Positions 1 through 6,951 are shown, counted from the first letter of the stretch. The stretch is DNA of 13,362 nucleotides from Bacillota bacterium (GCA_012841735.1 DUUE01000373.1:1-13362), one strand, 5' to 3'. The notes: generated by a model not told the origin, from the letters alone. Numbers and translations are program-made.

Positions 1-719
1 AAATACTGCGGTCGCCCGCCGCAGACTGTGGTGATAATCTCTCCCGCCCTGCGCAGGTCCTCCTCCACCACGGATAGGGGTGCATCACCGAGGCTGATGG
101 CGTCCGAATAACCGTGGCTGGCAATTTCAAAACCGGAAGCGGCAATCATTTCCGCTTCCCGGCGGTTGTTATCCACCCAACGTCCTACCAGGAAGAAAGT
201 GGCCTGTGCTTCCGCTTCCCGCAGCACCTGCAGCATTTCCGGTAAAAATTCATTGCCCCAGGCGACATTTATCAGAAAAGCCACCTGCTTTTTGGCCGGG
301 TTCCCGCGGTAAACGGGATGCTGTTTAAAATCGGCCAGTGTGACTGCCGGGGGGACAGAGATGAAATGCGGCGCCACGGTCTCCCCTTTGCCTGCAGCCA
401 GGACACGGGCCAGCGTGGCATCAATATCAAGCTGCAGCCCGCACAGACCCGGAATTACCCCGCCCGTGGCTTCATCCGGACGGGCATCCACGGGAGGGAT
501 ATTGCGGAGGCGTGCCAGCTGTTCTATCACCACGCGGCTTTCTTCTGCAGTCAGCCCGCCAACAGGAGCATCCCCCAGCATTACCCCCTCGGCCACCGTC
601 TGCGCCCTGTGCCGCAGCAATCCGGTGCAGCTGCCAATCCCATAGGGAAGTATCAGCAGTACAAGCAACACGGAAAAAAGTTTGCGGCCGCTGACCGCCA
701 TAAAACTGCTGTAACGCAT
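1..719 (-). CDS. ylxY: YlxY-like polysaccharide deacetylase-fold protein, 3' end cut by the window edge
   Basis: Reading from ATG at 719 there are 239 open codons with no stop before the edge, so the C-terminus is missing. The start has a strong GGAGGGGG ribosome site, 12 bases after the upstream gene's stop. Residues about 11-30 form a hydrophobic N-terminal anchor or signal. A region of about 100 residues follows that contains GVMLGDAPVGGL and IPGLCGLQLDID, which I recall as typical of YlxY relatives. The NodB-type deacetylase domain starts near 146. The usual TFDDGP motif is replaced by LINVAWG (N151-V152), so both catalytic/metal aspartates are missing. Motif 2 reads SHGYSD, with H202 kept and the second histidine replaced by D206. 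ATFFLVGRW is conserved. In Bacillus subtilis ylxY follows pnpA, which supports the family call. It is probably a non-catalytic or altered-chemistry envelope protein; that is inference. The open frame was checked codon by codon. Confidence 0.85.
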   Translation of the reverse strand, partial: MRYSSFMAVSGRKLFSVLLVLLILPYGIGSCTGLLRHRAQTVAEGVMLGDAPVGGLTAEESRVVIEQLARLRNIPPVDARPDEATGGVIPGLCGLQLDIDATLARVLAAGKGETVAPHFISVPPAVTLADFKQHPVYRGNPAKKQVAFLINVAWGNEFLPEMLQVLREAEAQATFFLVGRWVDNNRREAEMIAASGFEIASHGYSDAISLGDAPLSVVEEDLRRAGEIITTVCGGRPQY

Positions 720-731
720 CCCGCCCCCTCC

Positions 732-1466
732 TTATTTAATTTCACGCTGCCGCAGTTCACTGAAAGGCAGAATTTCATATTCCGCATAGCGCAGGCTTTC
801 TATCAGGACCGGGAGCATGCGGACAATCTGGCTCGAATGGGTATGCATCATGATAATGGCGCCCCTGTGCAGTTCCTGCATAATTTTTGCCTTGGTTTCT
901 GCGTGTGTCAGCCCCATCCAGTCATTGGCATTAATACTCCAGATGACGGTTGTCAGACCCCGCTTGTGGGCGGCGTCATACACACGTTGGTCCAACTCGC
1001 CGTAAGGCGGACGGAACAGCCGGGCTTCTGCCTGTAATTCCTCCTGCAAAGCTTCCGCCATCCTGTCAAAATCCTGCTCCAGTTCCTCGTCGCTCAGCCC
1101 GGTCAGGATTTTATGTTCATAGCCGTGCTGGCCCAGTTCGTGTCCCCGGAAAAGGATTTCCGCCCCCATGCCTGCATAGCGGCGCAGCCAGCTGCCGCTG
1201 ACAAAAAAAGTTGCCCGGACATTGTAACGGTCAAGGATATCCAGTATTTCCGCCGTCTTTCCCGGCCCCCAGACAACTTCAAAGGTAAGGGTGCAGGCTT
1301 TGTCTTCCGTTGTGACATGGTAGTAAGCACCGTCTATCAGCGGCGCAAAAACACTTTGTGTTATCTGGCGGTGCAGAAAAAAAGACAAAAGCAGAAGCAG
1401 AAAAAGCAAAACGTACAAGTATCGTTTTTTCCGCCTGCCGATCCTCGTTTCCCTGTTCAAGCCCAC
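732..1466 (-). CDS. Membrane-anchored polysaccharide deacetylase-family protein with altered active site
   Basis: This is a 244-residue NodB/polysaccharide deacetylase-fold protein. A basic N-terminus (RRKKR, 11-15) precedes a Leu/Phe-rich transmembrane anchor at about 16-31, placing the domain outside the membrane. Deacetylase motif 1 reads LTFEVVWGPG: E63-V64 replaces the normal Asp-Asp (catalytic base and metal ligand). Motif 2 keeps both histidines (H114, H118 in QHGYEH), motif 3 FRPPYG (151-156) is intact, motif 4 is WSINANDW (N179 for the usual Asp, D182 kept), and motif 5 contains MMHTH (H208). It sits 12 bases upstream of the YlxY-like gene and shares the unusual xVxWG signature with it, so the two look like paralogues in one transcript. 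The frame begins with GTG at 1466, just after an in-frame TGA; a TTG at 1460 has an equally good ribosome site (GAGGTG). A role in spore or wall peptidoglycan is plausible but not shown. Confidence 0.85.
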   Translation of the reverse strand: MGLNRETRIGRRKKRYLYVLLFLLLLLSFFLHRQITQSVFAPLIDGAYYHVTTEDKACTLTFEVVWGPGKTAEILDILDRYNVRATFFVSGSWLRRYAGMGAEILFRGHELGQHGYEHKILTGLSDEELEQDFDRMAEALQEELQAEARLFRPPYGELDQRVYDAAHKRGLTTVIWSINANDWMGLTHAETKAKIMQELHRGAIIMMHTHSSQIVRMLPVLIESLRYAEYEILPFSELRQREIK

Positions 1467-1468
1467 AC

Positions 1469-1533
1469 CTCACTTCCGTGAGTATACTTGCTACAAAGTT
1501 ATGCACAGGAAAATATAAAAATGATACTCACGG
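1469..1533. repeat. Nested inverted repeats upstream of the deacetylase-like gene
   Basis: CCGTGAGTAT (1476-1485) and ATACTCACGG (1524-1533) are perfect 10-bp inverted copies separated by 38 AT-rich bases. The inner copy also pairs with a second partner: CTCAC (1469-1473), TTCC, GTGAG (1478-1482). Read on the minus strand, the short hairpin is CTCAC-GGAA-GTGAG with a GNRA tetraloop and includes the GTGAG of the downstream ribosome site. The two pairings are mutually exclusive. It may be an operator, an RNA switch, or chance; function is inference. Confidence 0.5.
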
Positions 1534-1540
1534 CGGAAAA

Positions 1541-1562
1541 GAAAAACCGGGCTGTGCCCGGT
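1541..1562 (-). terminator. Intrinsic terminator of the ABC importer operon
   Basis: On the minus strand ACCGGGC-ACA-GCCCGGT forms a 7-bp GC-rich stem (1562-1546), with the T run TTTTTC completed by its last base and positions 1545-1541. It begins six bases after the permease stop codon. On the plus strand the downstream run is only TAAAAA, so it is directional. Confidence 0.85.
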
Positions 1563-1568
1563 AAAAAT

Positions 1569-2381
1569 CTAGCGCCATTTTAGCGCGTATTTTTCCAGCA
1601 GGACCACCGCCTGATACATCAGAGCTGCGGCCAGGGATAGGATGATGACGCTGGCCATCACAAGATCCAGGCGGAAAACCTGCCCGCCGTAGACAATCAG
1701 ATAACCCAGGCCGGCGCGGGAAACCAAAAATTCTCCCACTATCACTCCGACCCATGCCAAACCTACATTGATTTTCAGGGCGGAAATAATGGTGGGGACG
1801 CTGGCCGGCAGGATCACAATCCGTAAGATTTGCATCTTTGTCGCGCCAAAGGATTTAAGCAGTTTAATCTTGTTTTCATCCACCTGCGAAAAACCGGTAT
1901 AAACACCGATGATAGTGACAATCAGGGAAACAAAAAGCCCCATGGCTATGATGGACTGCCTTCCCTGCCCCAGCCAGACGATCAGTACCGGCCCCAGGGC
2001 GATTTTCGGCAGGCTGTTCAGCACTACCAGGTAAGGATCCAGCACTTCGGCCAGAAAATCGGACCACCAGAGGAAGACGGCCGCTAAAGTCCCTGCCAGT
2101 GTACCCAACAGAAATCCGGCCACCGTTTCGGCAATGGTAATGCCCACATGCAAAAAGAGTCCGCCCTCCCCATAGAGTGAAATTATGGTACGCAGGATGC
2201 GGGTCGGCTGGCTGGTAATAAAGGGATCAATCCAGCGCAGGGCGGCCGCCGCCTCCCAGAGGAGAATAAATCCGGCAAGCAACAGTATCCTGGCAACAAT
2301 TACACGTCGCCGGCTGCTCCTGCACCGCTCCAGGTATGCCAGATGGTCCGCAGAAGCCGTCCGTTTTCCCGTGTCAGACAT
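1569..2381 (-). CDS. ABC transporter permease (nitrate/sulfonate/taurine type)
   Basis: This 270-residue inner-membrane permease has the BPD_transp_1 fold. After a polar, basic N-terminus it shows about six hydrophobic segments, with the cytoplasmic EAA loop (LLKSFGATKMQILRIVILP) that docks on the ATPase lying between the membrane helices in the second half. The frame is open further upstream, but I chose ATG at 2381 because AAGGAG lies ten bases before it; the upstream extension would run deep into the ATPase gene and looks unlike a permease N-terminus. It overlaps the ATPase gene by 8 bp, so the two are probably translationally coupled. The family (COG0600-like, SsuC/TauC/ThiX relatives) moves small organic anions or vitamin precursors. 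The substrate cannot be read from this sequence. Confidence 0.93.
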   Translation of the reverse strand: MSDTGKRTASADHLAYLERCRSSRRRVIVARILLLAGFILLWEAAAALRWIDPFITSQPTRILRTIISLYGEGGLFLHVGITIAETVAGFLLGTLAGTLAAVFLWWSDFLAEVLDPYLVVLNSLPKIALGPVLIVWLGQGRQSIIAMGLFVSLIVTIIGVYTGFSQVDENKIKLLKSFGATKMQILRIVILPASVPTIISALKINVGLAWVGVIVGEFLVSRAGLGYLIVYGGQVFRLDLVMASVIILSLAAALMYQAVVLLEKYALKWR

Positions 2382-3147
2382 GAACGTCCAGCTCCTTCCA
2401 GATGAGATTGAAATAATCTCTGAATTCGGGCGCTTCCCGGCAGCGCAGCGGTGTCCGCACGGCACATGTCAGTTGGATGTCGTGCACCGCTTTTATCCTC
2501 CCCGGCCTCTTGGAAAAAACAACGACCCTGTCGGCCATACTGATGGCTTCTGCGATATCATGTGTAACCAGGATGGTTGTCTTCTTTTCCCGGGTAATAA
2601 TCTGTTTGATATCGTCCGCCACCAGCAGTCTGGTCTGGTAGTCCAGGGCGGAAAAAGCCTCATCCAAAAGCAGGATACTGGGGTTAATGGCCAGTGTCCT
2701 GATGAGGGCGACACGCTGGCGCATGCCGCCGGAAAGCTGCCCGGGGTAAGCATTCTTAAAACCGGCCAGGCCGTAATTATGCAGCATCTGTTCTGCGAAA
2801 GCAATTGTGTCGGGCTGCAGTTTTTTCTGTACTTCAAGCCCCAGTAGCACATTTTTCCAAATCGTCCGCCATTCAAACAGCTGGTCGCTCTGCGGCATGT
2901 AGCCGACAAGGGATGTGGGGCCGGTCACTTTTTTGTCCCGGATAAAAACCTCACCCTCGGTAGGCGTGAGCAGTCCGGCGACGATATTGAGCAGTGTGGA
3001 TTTGCCGCAGCCGCTCGGCCCCACAATGCTAACGAATTCCCCTTCCGTTACCTGTAGAGTTATCTCCTGCAGGGCGTGTATTTCCCCTTCCGGACTGTGA
3101 AAAGTCATGCCCACATTACTGACGGTAACCAATGCATCTGCCGCCAT
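2374..3147 (-). CDS. ABC transporter ATP-binding protein (SsuB/TauB-like)
   Basis: This is a 257-residue cytoplasmic ATPase that powers the importer. All nucleotide-binding elements are present: Walker A GPSGCGKST (43-51), Q-loop YMPQSDQ (Q86), signature LSGGMRQR (138-145), Walker B ILLLDE (158-163) followed by the D-loop SALD, and the switch histidine in VTHD (H196). Two ATGs in a row open the frame. I chose the second (3147) because AGGAG is six bases before it and only three before the first (3150). The gene begins 17 bases after the receptor gene's stop and ends inside the permease gene. The SsuB/TauB/ThiZ subfamily is called from overall pattern and from its partners. An alternative is a riboflavin- or pyrimidine-precursor importer of the same superfamily. 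Confidence 0.93.
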   Translation of the reverse strand: MAADALVTVSNVGMTFHSPEGEIHALQEITLQVTEGEFVSIVGPSGCGKSTLLNIVAGLLTPTEGEVFIRDKKVTGPTSLVGYMPQSDQLFEWRTIWKNVLLGLEVQKKLQPDTIAFAEQMLHNYGLAGFKNAYPGQLSGGMRQRVALIRTLAINPSILLLDEAFSALDYQTRLLVADDIKQIITREKKTTILVTHDIAEAISMADRVVVFSKRPGRIKAVHDIQLTCAVRTPLRCREAPEFRDYFNLIWKELDVHV

Positions 3148-3164
3148 CATTATCTCCTCTCCGC

Positions 3165-4169
3165 CTAGCGGACAGAAGCAAGCGCCTTTTCTGCAAACTC
3201 ATTTGTCACCAGTTCAGCATAGGGGGCACGTTGTGACAGTTCGCCCGCCAGTTCCATCACATCCTGCAGTCGCTCAAAGGCATCCGCCGAAAAATGCGGT
3301 GTTGCCGCCCAGGCGTCAATTTCTTTGTACCTGGCCGCCACTTTTGCCAGGACGGCCTCGTCCGAATCGGGGAAGGAAGGCTTAATAACTTTCGCAATTT
3401 CCTCCGGGCTGTGCTCCTGCACCCAGATTTGCCCGCGGTAAATGGCAACAGTAAATTTTTCCATCAGCTCCCTGTTCTGCTCCAGGTAGCTCCTGCGGGC
3501 ACTGAAGGCGGTGTATGGGATCTCGCCGCTGTCCCGGCCGACTGAAGCCACCACATGCCCGGCGCCTGCCAGTTCCAGTTCTGTCGCCACCGGCTCGAAA
3601 AGTGTGACATAATCCCCCTCCCCGCCGGTAAAAGCGCCGGCCATCAGGGCAAACTGGATATGTGTCAGCACCTCCACATCCCTGCCCGGCATCAGACCGT
3701 GCTTCTTAAGTACATATTCGAGAGTCATGAGGGGTACACCGCCCTTGCGGCCGCCGATAATGCTCTTGCCGCGGACTTTCTCCCAGGAAAACGCAGGATC
3801 CGGTTCCCTTGCCATTAAAAAGGACCCGTCCCGCTGCGTCAGCTGGATAAAGTTCACGGCAAAATCTTCCTGTCCTTCATTGTACACGTAAATACTGGCT
3901 TCAGGCCCCATAAAGCCCACATCCGCCTCGCCGGACAAAACGGCTGTCATCACCTTGTCCGCACCCTGTCCCGTTGTGAGTTCCAGTTCAATCCCTTCTT
4001 CCGCAAAATAGCCGAGATTGATGGCCGCATACAGGGGAGCATAAAAAACCGAGTGAGTCACTTCATTTAAGCGGACTTTTTTTAAACTGCCGTCTGTGCC
4101 GCAGGCAGCAAACACACAGGCAAAAACGACGAATACGGCCACGGCAAGAAAAAGCACCTTCCTTTGCAC
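3165..4169 (-). CDS. ABC transporter substrate-binding lipoprotein (NMT1/SsuA-like)
   Basis: This 334-residue extracytoplasmic receptor starts at GTG 4169, eight bases after AAAGGAG. The open frame upstream of that is not needed and lacks a signal-peptide start. Residues 1-22 form a lipoprotein signal (basic QRK, hydrophobic core), ending in FAAC so that Cys23 would be lipidated and anchored to the membrane. The mature part has the NMT1/THI5-like pattern: HSVFYAPLYAAINLGYFAEE near its start, then ADVGFMGPEAS and the hinge and second lobe with GRKGG. It is the first gene of a receptor-ATPase-permease operon in the COG0715 class. No TPP, FMN or SAM riboswitch could be recognised in the short upstream region, so the ligand (sulfonate, thiamin precursor, other) stays open. 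Confidence 0.93.
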   Translation of the reverse strand: MQRKVLFLAVAVFVVFACVFAACGTDGSLKKVRLNEVTHSVFYAPLYAAINLGYFAEEGIELELTTGQGADKVMTAVLSGEADVGFMGPEASIYVYNEGQEDFAVNFIQLTQRDGSFLMAREPDPAFSWEKVRGKSIIGGRKGGVPLMTLEYVLKKHGLMPGRDVEVLTHIQFALMAGAFTGGEGDYVTLFEPVATELELAGAGHVVASVGRDSGEIPYTAFSARRSYLEQNRELMEKFTVAIYRGQIWVQEHSPEEIAKVIKPSFPDSDEAVLAKVAARYKEIDAWAATPHFSADAFERLQDVMELAGELSQRAPYAELVTNEFAEKALASVR

Positions 4170-4314
4170 GGCTAAAACTCCTTTCCGCAAATTGTTTGTG
4201 TACTTTATAATATTGCCGGCAGGCAAATGTGTGCTTCAGCCGCTAACCAAAAGTGTTCTGCCTGCATATCCATAAATAAAGATGGAAGCAAAGCTGCAAA
4301 GGAGACAAACAGCC
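4170..4314. promoter_or_regulatory. Divergent promoter region between importer operon and Ig-like protein gene
   Basis: A perfect TATAAT lies on the plus strand at 4206-4211, suited to the plus-strand gene. TATAAA on the minus strand (4209-4204) overlaps it and suits the importer operon. Neither has a convincing -35 at 16-18 bp. Next to them is an inverted repeat TTGCC-GGCA-GGCAA (4213-4226), operator-like in size. GCAGGCA (4219-4225) can also pair with TGCCTGC (4259-4265). Which of these act is unknown. Confidence 0.35.
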
Positions 4315-4680
4315 ATGTCCGAAAGTTTCGTGTCCCTGAAAGTGGCGGCGGACCGCACAAGTTACATGCGCGGTGACAATGTCCTGATTACTGTTGCGGC
4401 ACAGAAAAAAAACCGGGCTGCCGCCCAGGAACCGGTAAAGCTATATGTCTTCGCCCCGGACGGGAAAAAAGTATATCAGGCCAAACTTTCTACAGACAAC
4501 CTGGGCAAAGCCATGGGCATGTACCGGGTTGGGAAAAACACGGCCGGCGGCCGTTATTCCATCGAGGCACACAGTTCAGCCGCTTCCGTTGCTTTTGCTT
4601 CTTTTCTGATTCTGGACAGGAAATTTTTTTACCGTAAATTTCAGCTGTTTGGGCAACAAACCCGTCCGGGGATGCTCTGA
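4315..4680 (+). CDS. Small single-domain Ig-like / macroglobulin (MG2-like) protein
   Basis: This is the only plus-strand gene, coding for 121 residues. I chose ATG at 4315 because AAAGGAG is ten bases upstream; an in-frame ATG at 4282 has no comparable site. The pattern is that of a beta-sandwich MG2 or bacterial Ig-like domain: a DRTSYMRGDNVLITV strand pair (13-27), PVKLYVFAPDGKKVYQAKL (40-58), the turn STDNLGKAMGMYRV (59-72), GGRYSIEA (78-85) and a last strand ending ASFLILD (95-101). A 20-residue basic/aromatic tail follows. Such domains normally sit in secreted, multi-domain proteins, but here there is no signal peptide or membrane segment. It converges on pnp, 23 bases from that gene's stop. 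Function unknown; it could be a domain remnant or a small intracellular protein. Confidence 0.7.
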   Translation: MSESFVSLKVAADRTSYMRGDNVLITVAAQKKNRAAAQEPVKLYVFAPDGKKVYQAKLSTDNLGKAMGMYRVGKNTAGGRYSIEAHSSAASVAFASFLILDRKFFYRKFQLFGQQTRPGML

Positions 4681-4683
4681 GGC

Positions 4684-4719
4684 AAAAAAAAAGAACATAA
4701 ACTTTACCGTTTATGTTCT
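4684..4719 (-). terminator. Intrinsic terminator of pnp, overlapping its coding end
   Basis: AGAACATAAAC (4692-4702) and GTTTATGTTCT (4709-4719) make a perfect 11-bp stem with a 6-base loop. On the minus strand it is followed by a T run (4692-4684). The pnp stop codon (4704-4706) lies in the loop and the final codons form the first arm. On the plus strand no T run follows, so it is not a plain terminator for the convergent gene. Confidence 0.88.
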
Positions 4720-6899
4720 CTCGGGCGGCGATCCCTGTCGGATCCGCCGCGGCGTTCGCGCCTGTTGTCCCGTTTGGCGTTATCCCGTTTGTTAAATGCG
4801 TCTTCGTCGATCATTTCCCCTTTGGCATTGGGAATGGCCGCCCTGCGTGACAGATCAATCCGGCCGCGTTCGTCAATGTTAATTACTTTGACCGGGATTT
4901 CATCGCCAACATTGACCACATCTTCAGTTTTACCCACATGTTCATGGGCCAGGCGGGAAATATGAATCAACCCTTCTTTTCCCGGCAGGATTTCGGCAAA
5001 GGCGCCGTATTTTTCCACCCGCGTCACTTTGCCCATGTAGACCTCGCCCACTTCCACTTCTTTTGTCAGCGCTTCGATCATCTTCACAGCCGCCGCGCCG
5101 CTGTCCGGATTCACCGCAGCTATATAGACGGTGCCGTCCGGCTCAATGTCAATTTCCGTCCCGGTATCGGCCACTATTTTATTGATCATCTTACCGCCGG
5201 GGCCGATAACATCCCGGATTTTATCCGGATGAATATGCATGGTAATAATTCTGGGCGCATATTTTGACAGCTCGGGACGGGGCTCGGCGATGACGGCGGT
5301 CATTTTATCCATGATATACAGGTAGCCTTTTTTTGCCTGTGTCAGTGCCCGTGCCATGATGTCACGTGACAGGCCTTTGATTTTAATGTCCATTTGCAGG
5401 GCGGTAATGCCCTCCCTGGTACCTGCCACCTTAAAATCCATGTCTCCGAGGAAGTCTTCCATTCCCTGGATATCGGTGAGGATTGCCACCTCGTCACCTT
5501 CCTTGATGAGTCCCATGGCCACCCCGGCTACAGGTTTCCTGATGGGCACACCTGCATCCATCAGTGACAGGGTGGAACCGCAGACGGCGCCCATGGAGGT
5601 GGAACCGTTGGATTCCAGAACCTCGGAAACAAGGCGGATTGTATAGGGGAAGTCTTCTTCCGGCGGGATGACCGGCAAAAGAGCCCGTTCAGCCAGTGCC
5701 CCGTGACCGATATCCCGGCGGCTGGCGCCGCGCATGAAGCCCGCCTCGCCCACACTGTAAGGCGGGAAATTATAATGGTGCATATAACGCTTTTTTTCTT
5801 CCAGGCCCAGGCCGTCAAGGCGCTGGACATCACCCGGCGCACCCAGAGTACACACGTTAAGTACCTGTGTTTGCCCGCGTCTGAACAGGCCGGAGCCATG
5901 GGTGCGGGGCAGGACGCCCACTTCAACGGTGATGGGCCTGATTTCATCCTGCCTGCGCCCGTCGGGCCGGCGGTTTTCCCGGATAATCATGGTCCGCATA
6001 GTTTCTTTGATCAGGCTGTCATAGACTGAGCGGATATCCTGTTCATTTTCCGGATAAAGCTCCAGAAAATGTTCAAGGGTTTCCGCCCGCAGGCTTTCAA
6101 TAGCCGCCTCCCGCGCCTGCTTTTCCTCAATCCTGACAGCTTCATTCACCCGCATGCCGCAAAAAGCCCGCACTTCCGCAGCCACGGCTTCATCCGGCAT
6201 AAACTCCACAACTTCCATTTTTTCTTTGCCCGCTTCAGCCATCATCTGTTCCTGCAGGGCAATGATCCCCTGGTTGGCCTCGTGGCCGGCCATGATGGCC
6301 TCCAGGATTTCCTCTTCCGTCAGTTCATGGGCACCGGCCTCCACCATCATAATGGCATCTTTTGTACTGGCCACCACCAGGTGCAAGCGGGAGTCTTCCG
6401 CCTGTTCCTGTGTGGGGTTGATAACCGGTTTGCCGTCCACCCAGCCCACAACCACCGCCCCGATGGGCCCGTCAAAGGGTATGGGGGAAATGGACAGGGC
6501 CGCCGATGCCCCGCAAATGGACAGTGCTTCGGGCGGGCAGTCCTGATCCACGGAAAGAACGGTGGTAACTATATGTACGGCATGGCGGAATGATTTGGGG
6601 AATAAAGGACGGCAGGGCCTGTCTGTCAGGCGTGCGGCCAGGATGGCTTTTTCTGTGGGTCTGCCTTCGCGTTTGATAAAGCCTCCCGGTATTTTGCCCA
6701 CCGCATATAACCGCTCTTCATAATCCACCGTCAGGGGAAAGAAATCAATACCTTCACGCGGCTCCGCAGACACGGTGGCCGTGGTAAGCACCACTGTATC
6801 ACCGTAGCGTACCAGTACAGCCCCACTGGCCTGTTGGGCAACCCGTCCGATCTCATAGCTGAATTCCCTGCCGGCCAGTTCCATGCTGTAAACCTTCAT
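4704..6899 (-). CDS. pnp: Polyribonucleotide nucleotidyltransferase (PNPase)
   Basis: PNPase is the trimeric 3'-5' phosphorolytic exoribonuclease of mRNA turnover. From ATG 6899 it has 731 residues, the usual length. I preferred 6899 to the in-frame ATG at 6908 because AGGA is eight bases before it rather than three. The order is first RNase PH domain, helical linker, second RNase PH domain with SNGSTSMG and the catalytic region MEDFLGDMDFK (D482 and D488 correspond to E. coli D486 and D492; K490 to K494), KH domain with GPGG (566-569), S1 domain (EVYMGKVTRVEKYGAFAEI onward) and an Arg/Asp-rich basic tail. It follows rpsO after a terminator, so its level probably depends on read-through or on processing, as in other bacteria. 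A 6-bp stem (6920-6925 with 6938-6943) sits in its leader. Confidence 0.98.
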   Translation of the reverse strand: MKVYSMELAGREFSYEIGRVAQQASGAVLVRYGDTVVLTTATVSAEPREGIDFFPLTVDYEERLYAVGKIPGGFIKREGRPTEKAILAARLTDRPCRPLFPKSFRHAVHIVTTVLSVDQDCPPEALSICGASAALSISPIPFDGPIGAVVVGWVDGKPVINPTQEQAEDSRLHLVVASTKDAIMMVEAGAHELTEEEILEAIMAGHEANQGIIALQEQMMAEAGKEKMEVVEFMPDEAVAAEVRAFCGMRVNEAVRIEEKQAREAAIESLRAETLEHFLELYPENEQDIRSVYDSLIKETMRTMIIRENRRPDGRRQDEIRPITVEVGVLPRTHGSGLFRRGQTQVLNVCTLGAPGDVQRLDGLGLEEKKRYMHHYNFPPYSVGEAGFMRGASRRDIGHGALAERALLPVIPPEEDFPYTIRLVSEVLESNGSTSMGAVCGSTLSLMDAGVPIRKPVAGVAMGLIKEGDEVAILTDIQGMEDFLGDMDFKVAGTREGITALQMDIKIKGLSRDIMARALTQAKKGYLYIMDKMTAVIAEPRPELSKYAPRIITMHIHPDKIRDVIGPGGKMINKIVADTGTEIDIEPDGTVYIAAVNPDSGAAAVKMIEALTKEVEVGEVYMGKVTRVEKYGAFAEILPGKEGLIHISRLAHEHVGKTEDVVNVGDEIPVKVINIDERGRIDLSRRAAIPNAKGEMIDEDAFNKRDNAKRDNRRERRGGSDRDRRPREHKR

Positions 6900-6919
6900 G
6901 GCATACATCCTCTCTCACA

Positions 6920-6943
6920 TGTGCTTCTTTTAATGGCAGCACA
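6920..6943 (-). other. Short stem-loop in the pnp leader
   Basis: TGTGCT (minus strand, 6943-6938) can pair with AGCACA (6925-6920) around a 12-base loop, ending some ten bases before the pnp ribosome site. E. coli PNPase is autoregulated through a leader stem; similarity of role here is speculation. Confidence 0.25.
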
Positions 6944-6951
6944 ATATTGGG

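Noticed and set aside
318..1037. Plus-strand open frame of 239 codons opposite the two deacetylase-like genes
   Set aside because: It is antisense to two genes with clear domains and anchors, has no recognisable motif or ribosome site, and is of the composition expected for a shadow frame.
2382..2465. Longer permease reading frame starting at 2465
   Set aside because: The 28 extra residues lie within the ATPase gene and do not resemble a permease N-terminus; a good AAGGAG site supports ATG 2381 instead.
4170..4314. Possible thiamin (TPP) or other metabolite riboswitch before the importer
   Set aside because: The untranslated stretch before the receptor gene is short and I could not find the conserved TPP, FMN or SAM core motifs on the minus strand.
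4408..4420. Thirteen bases shared with the importer terminator region (1542-1554)
   Set aside because: The match is a poly-A run plus CCGGGCTG, lies inside coding sequence in one case, and lacks the second hairpin arm; chance is enough.
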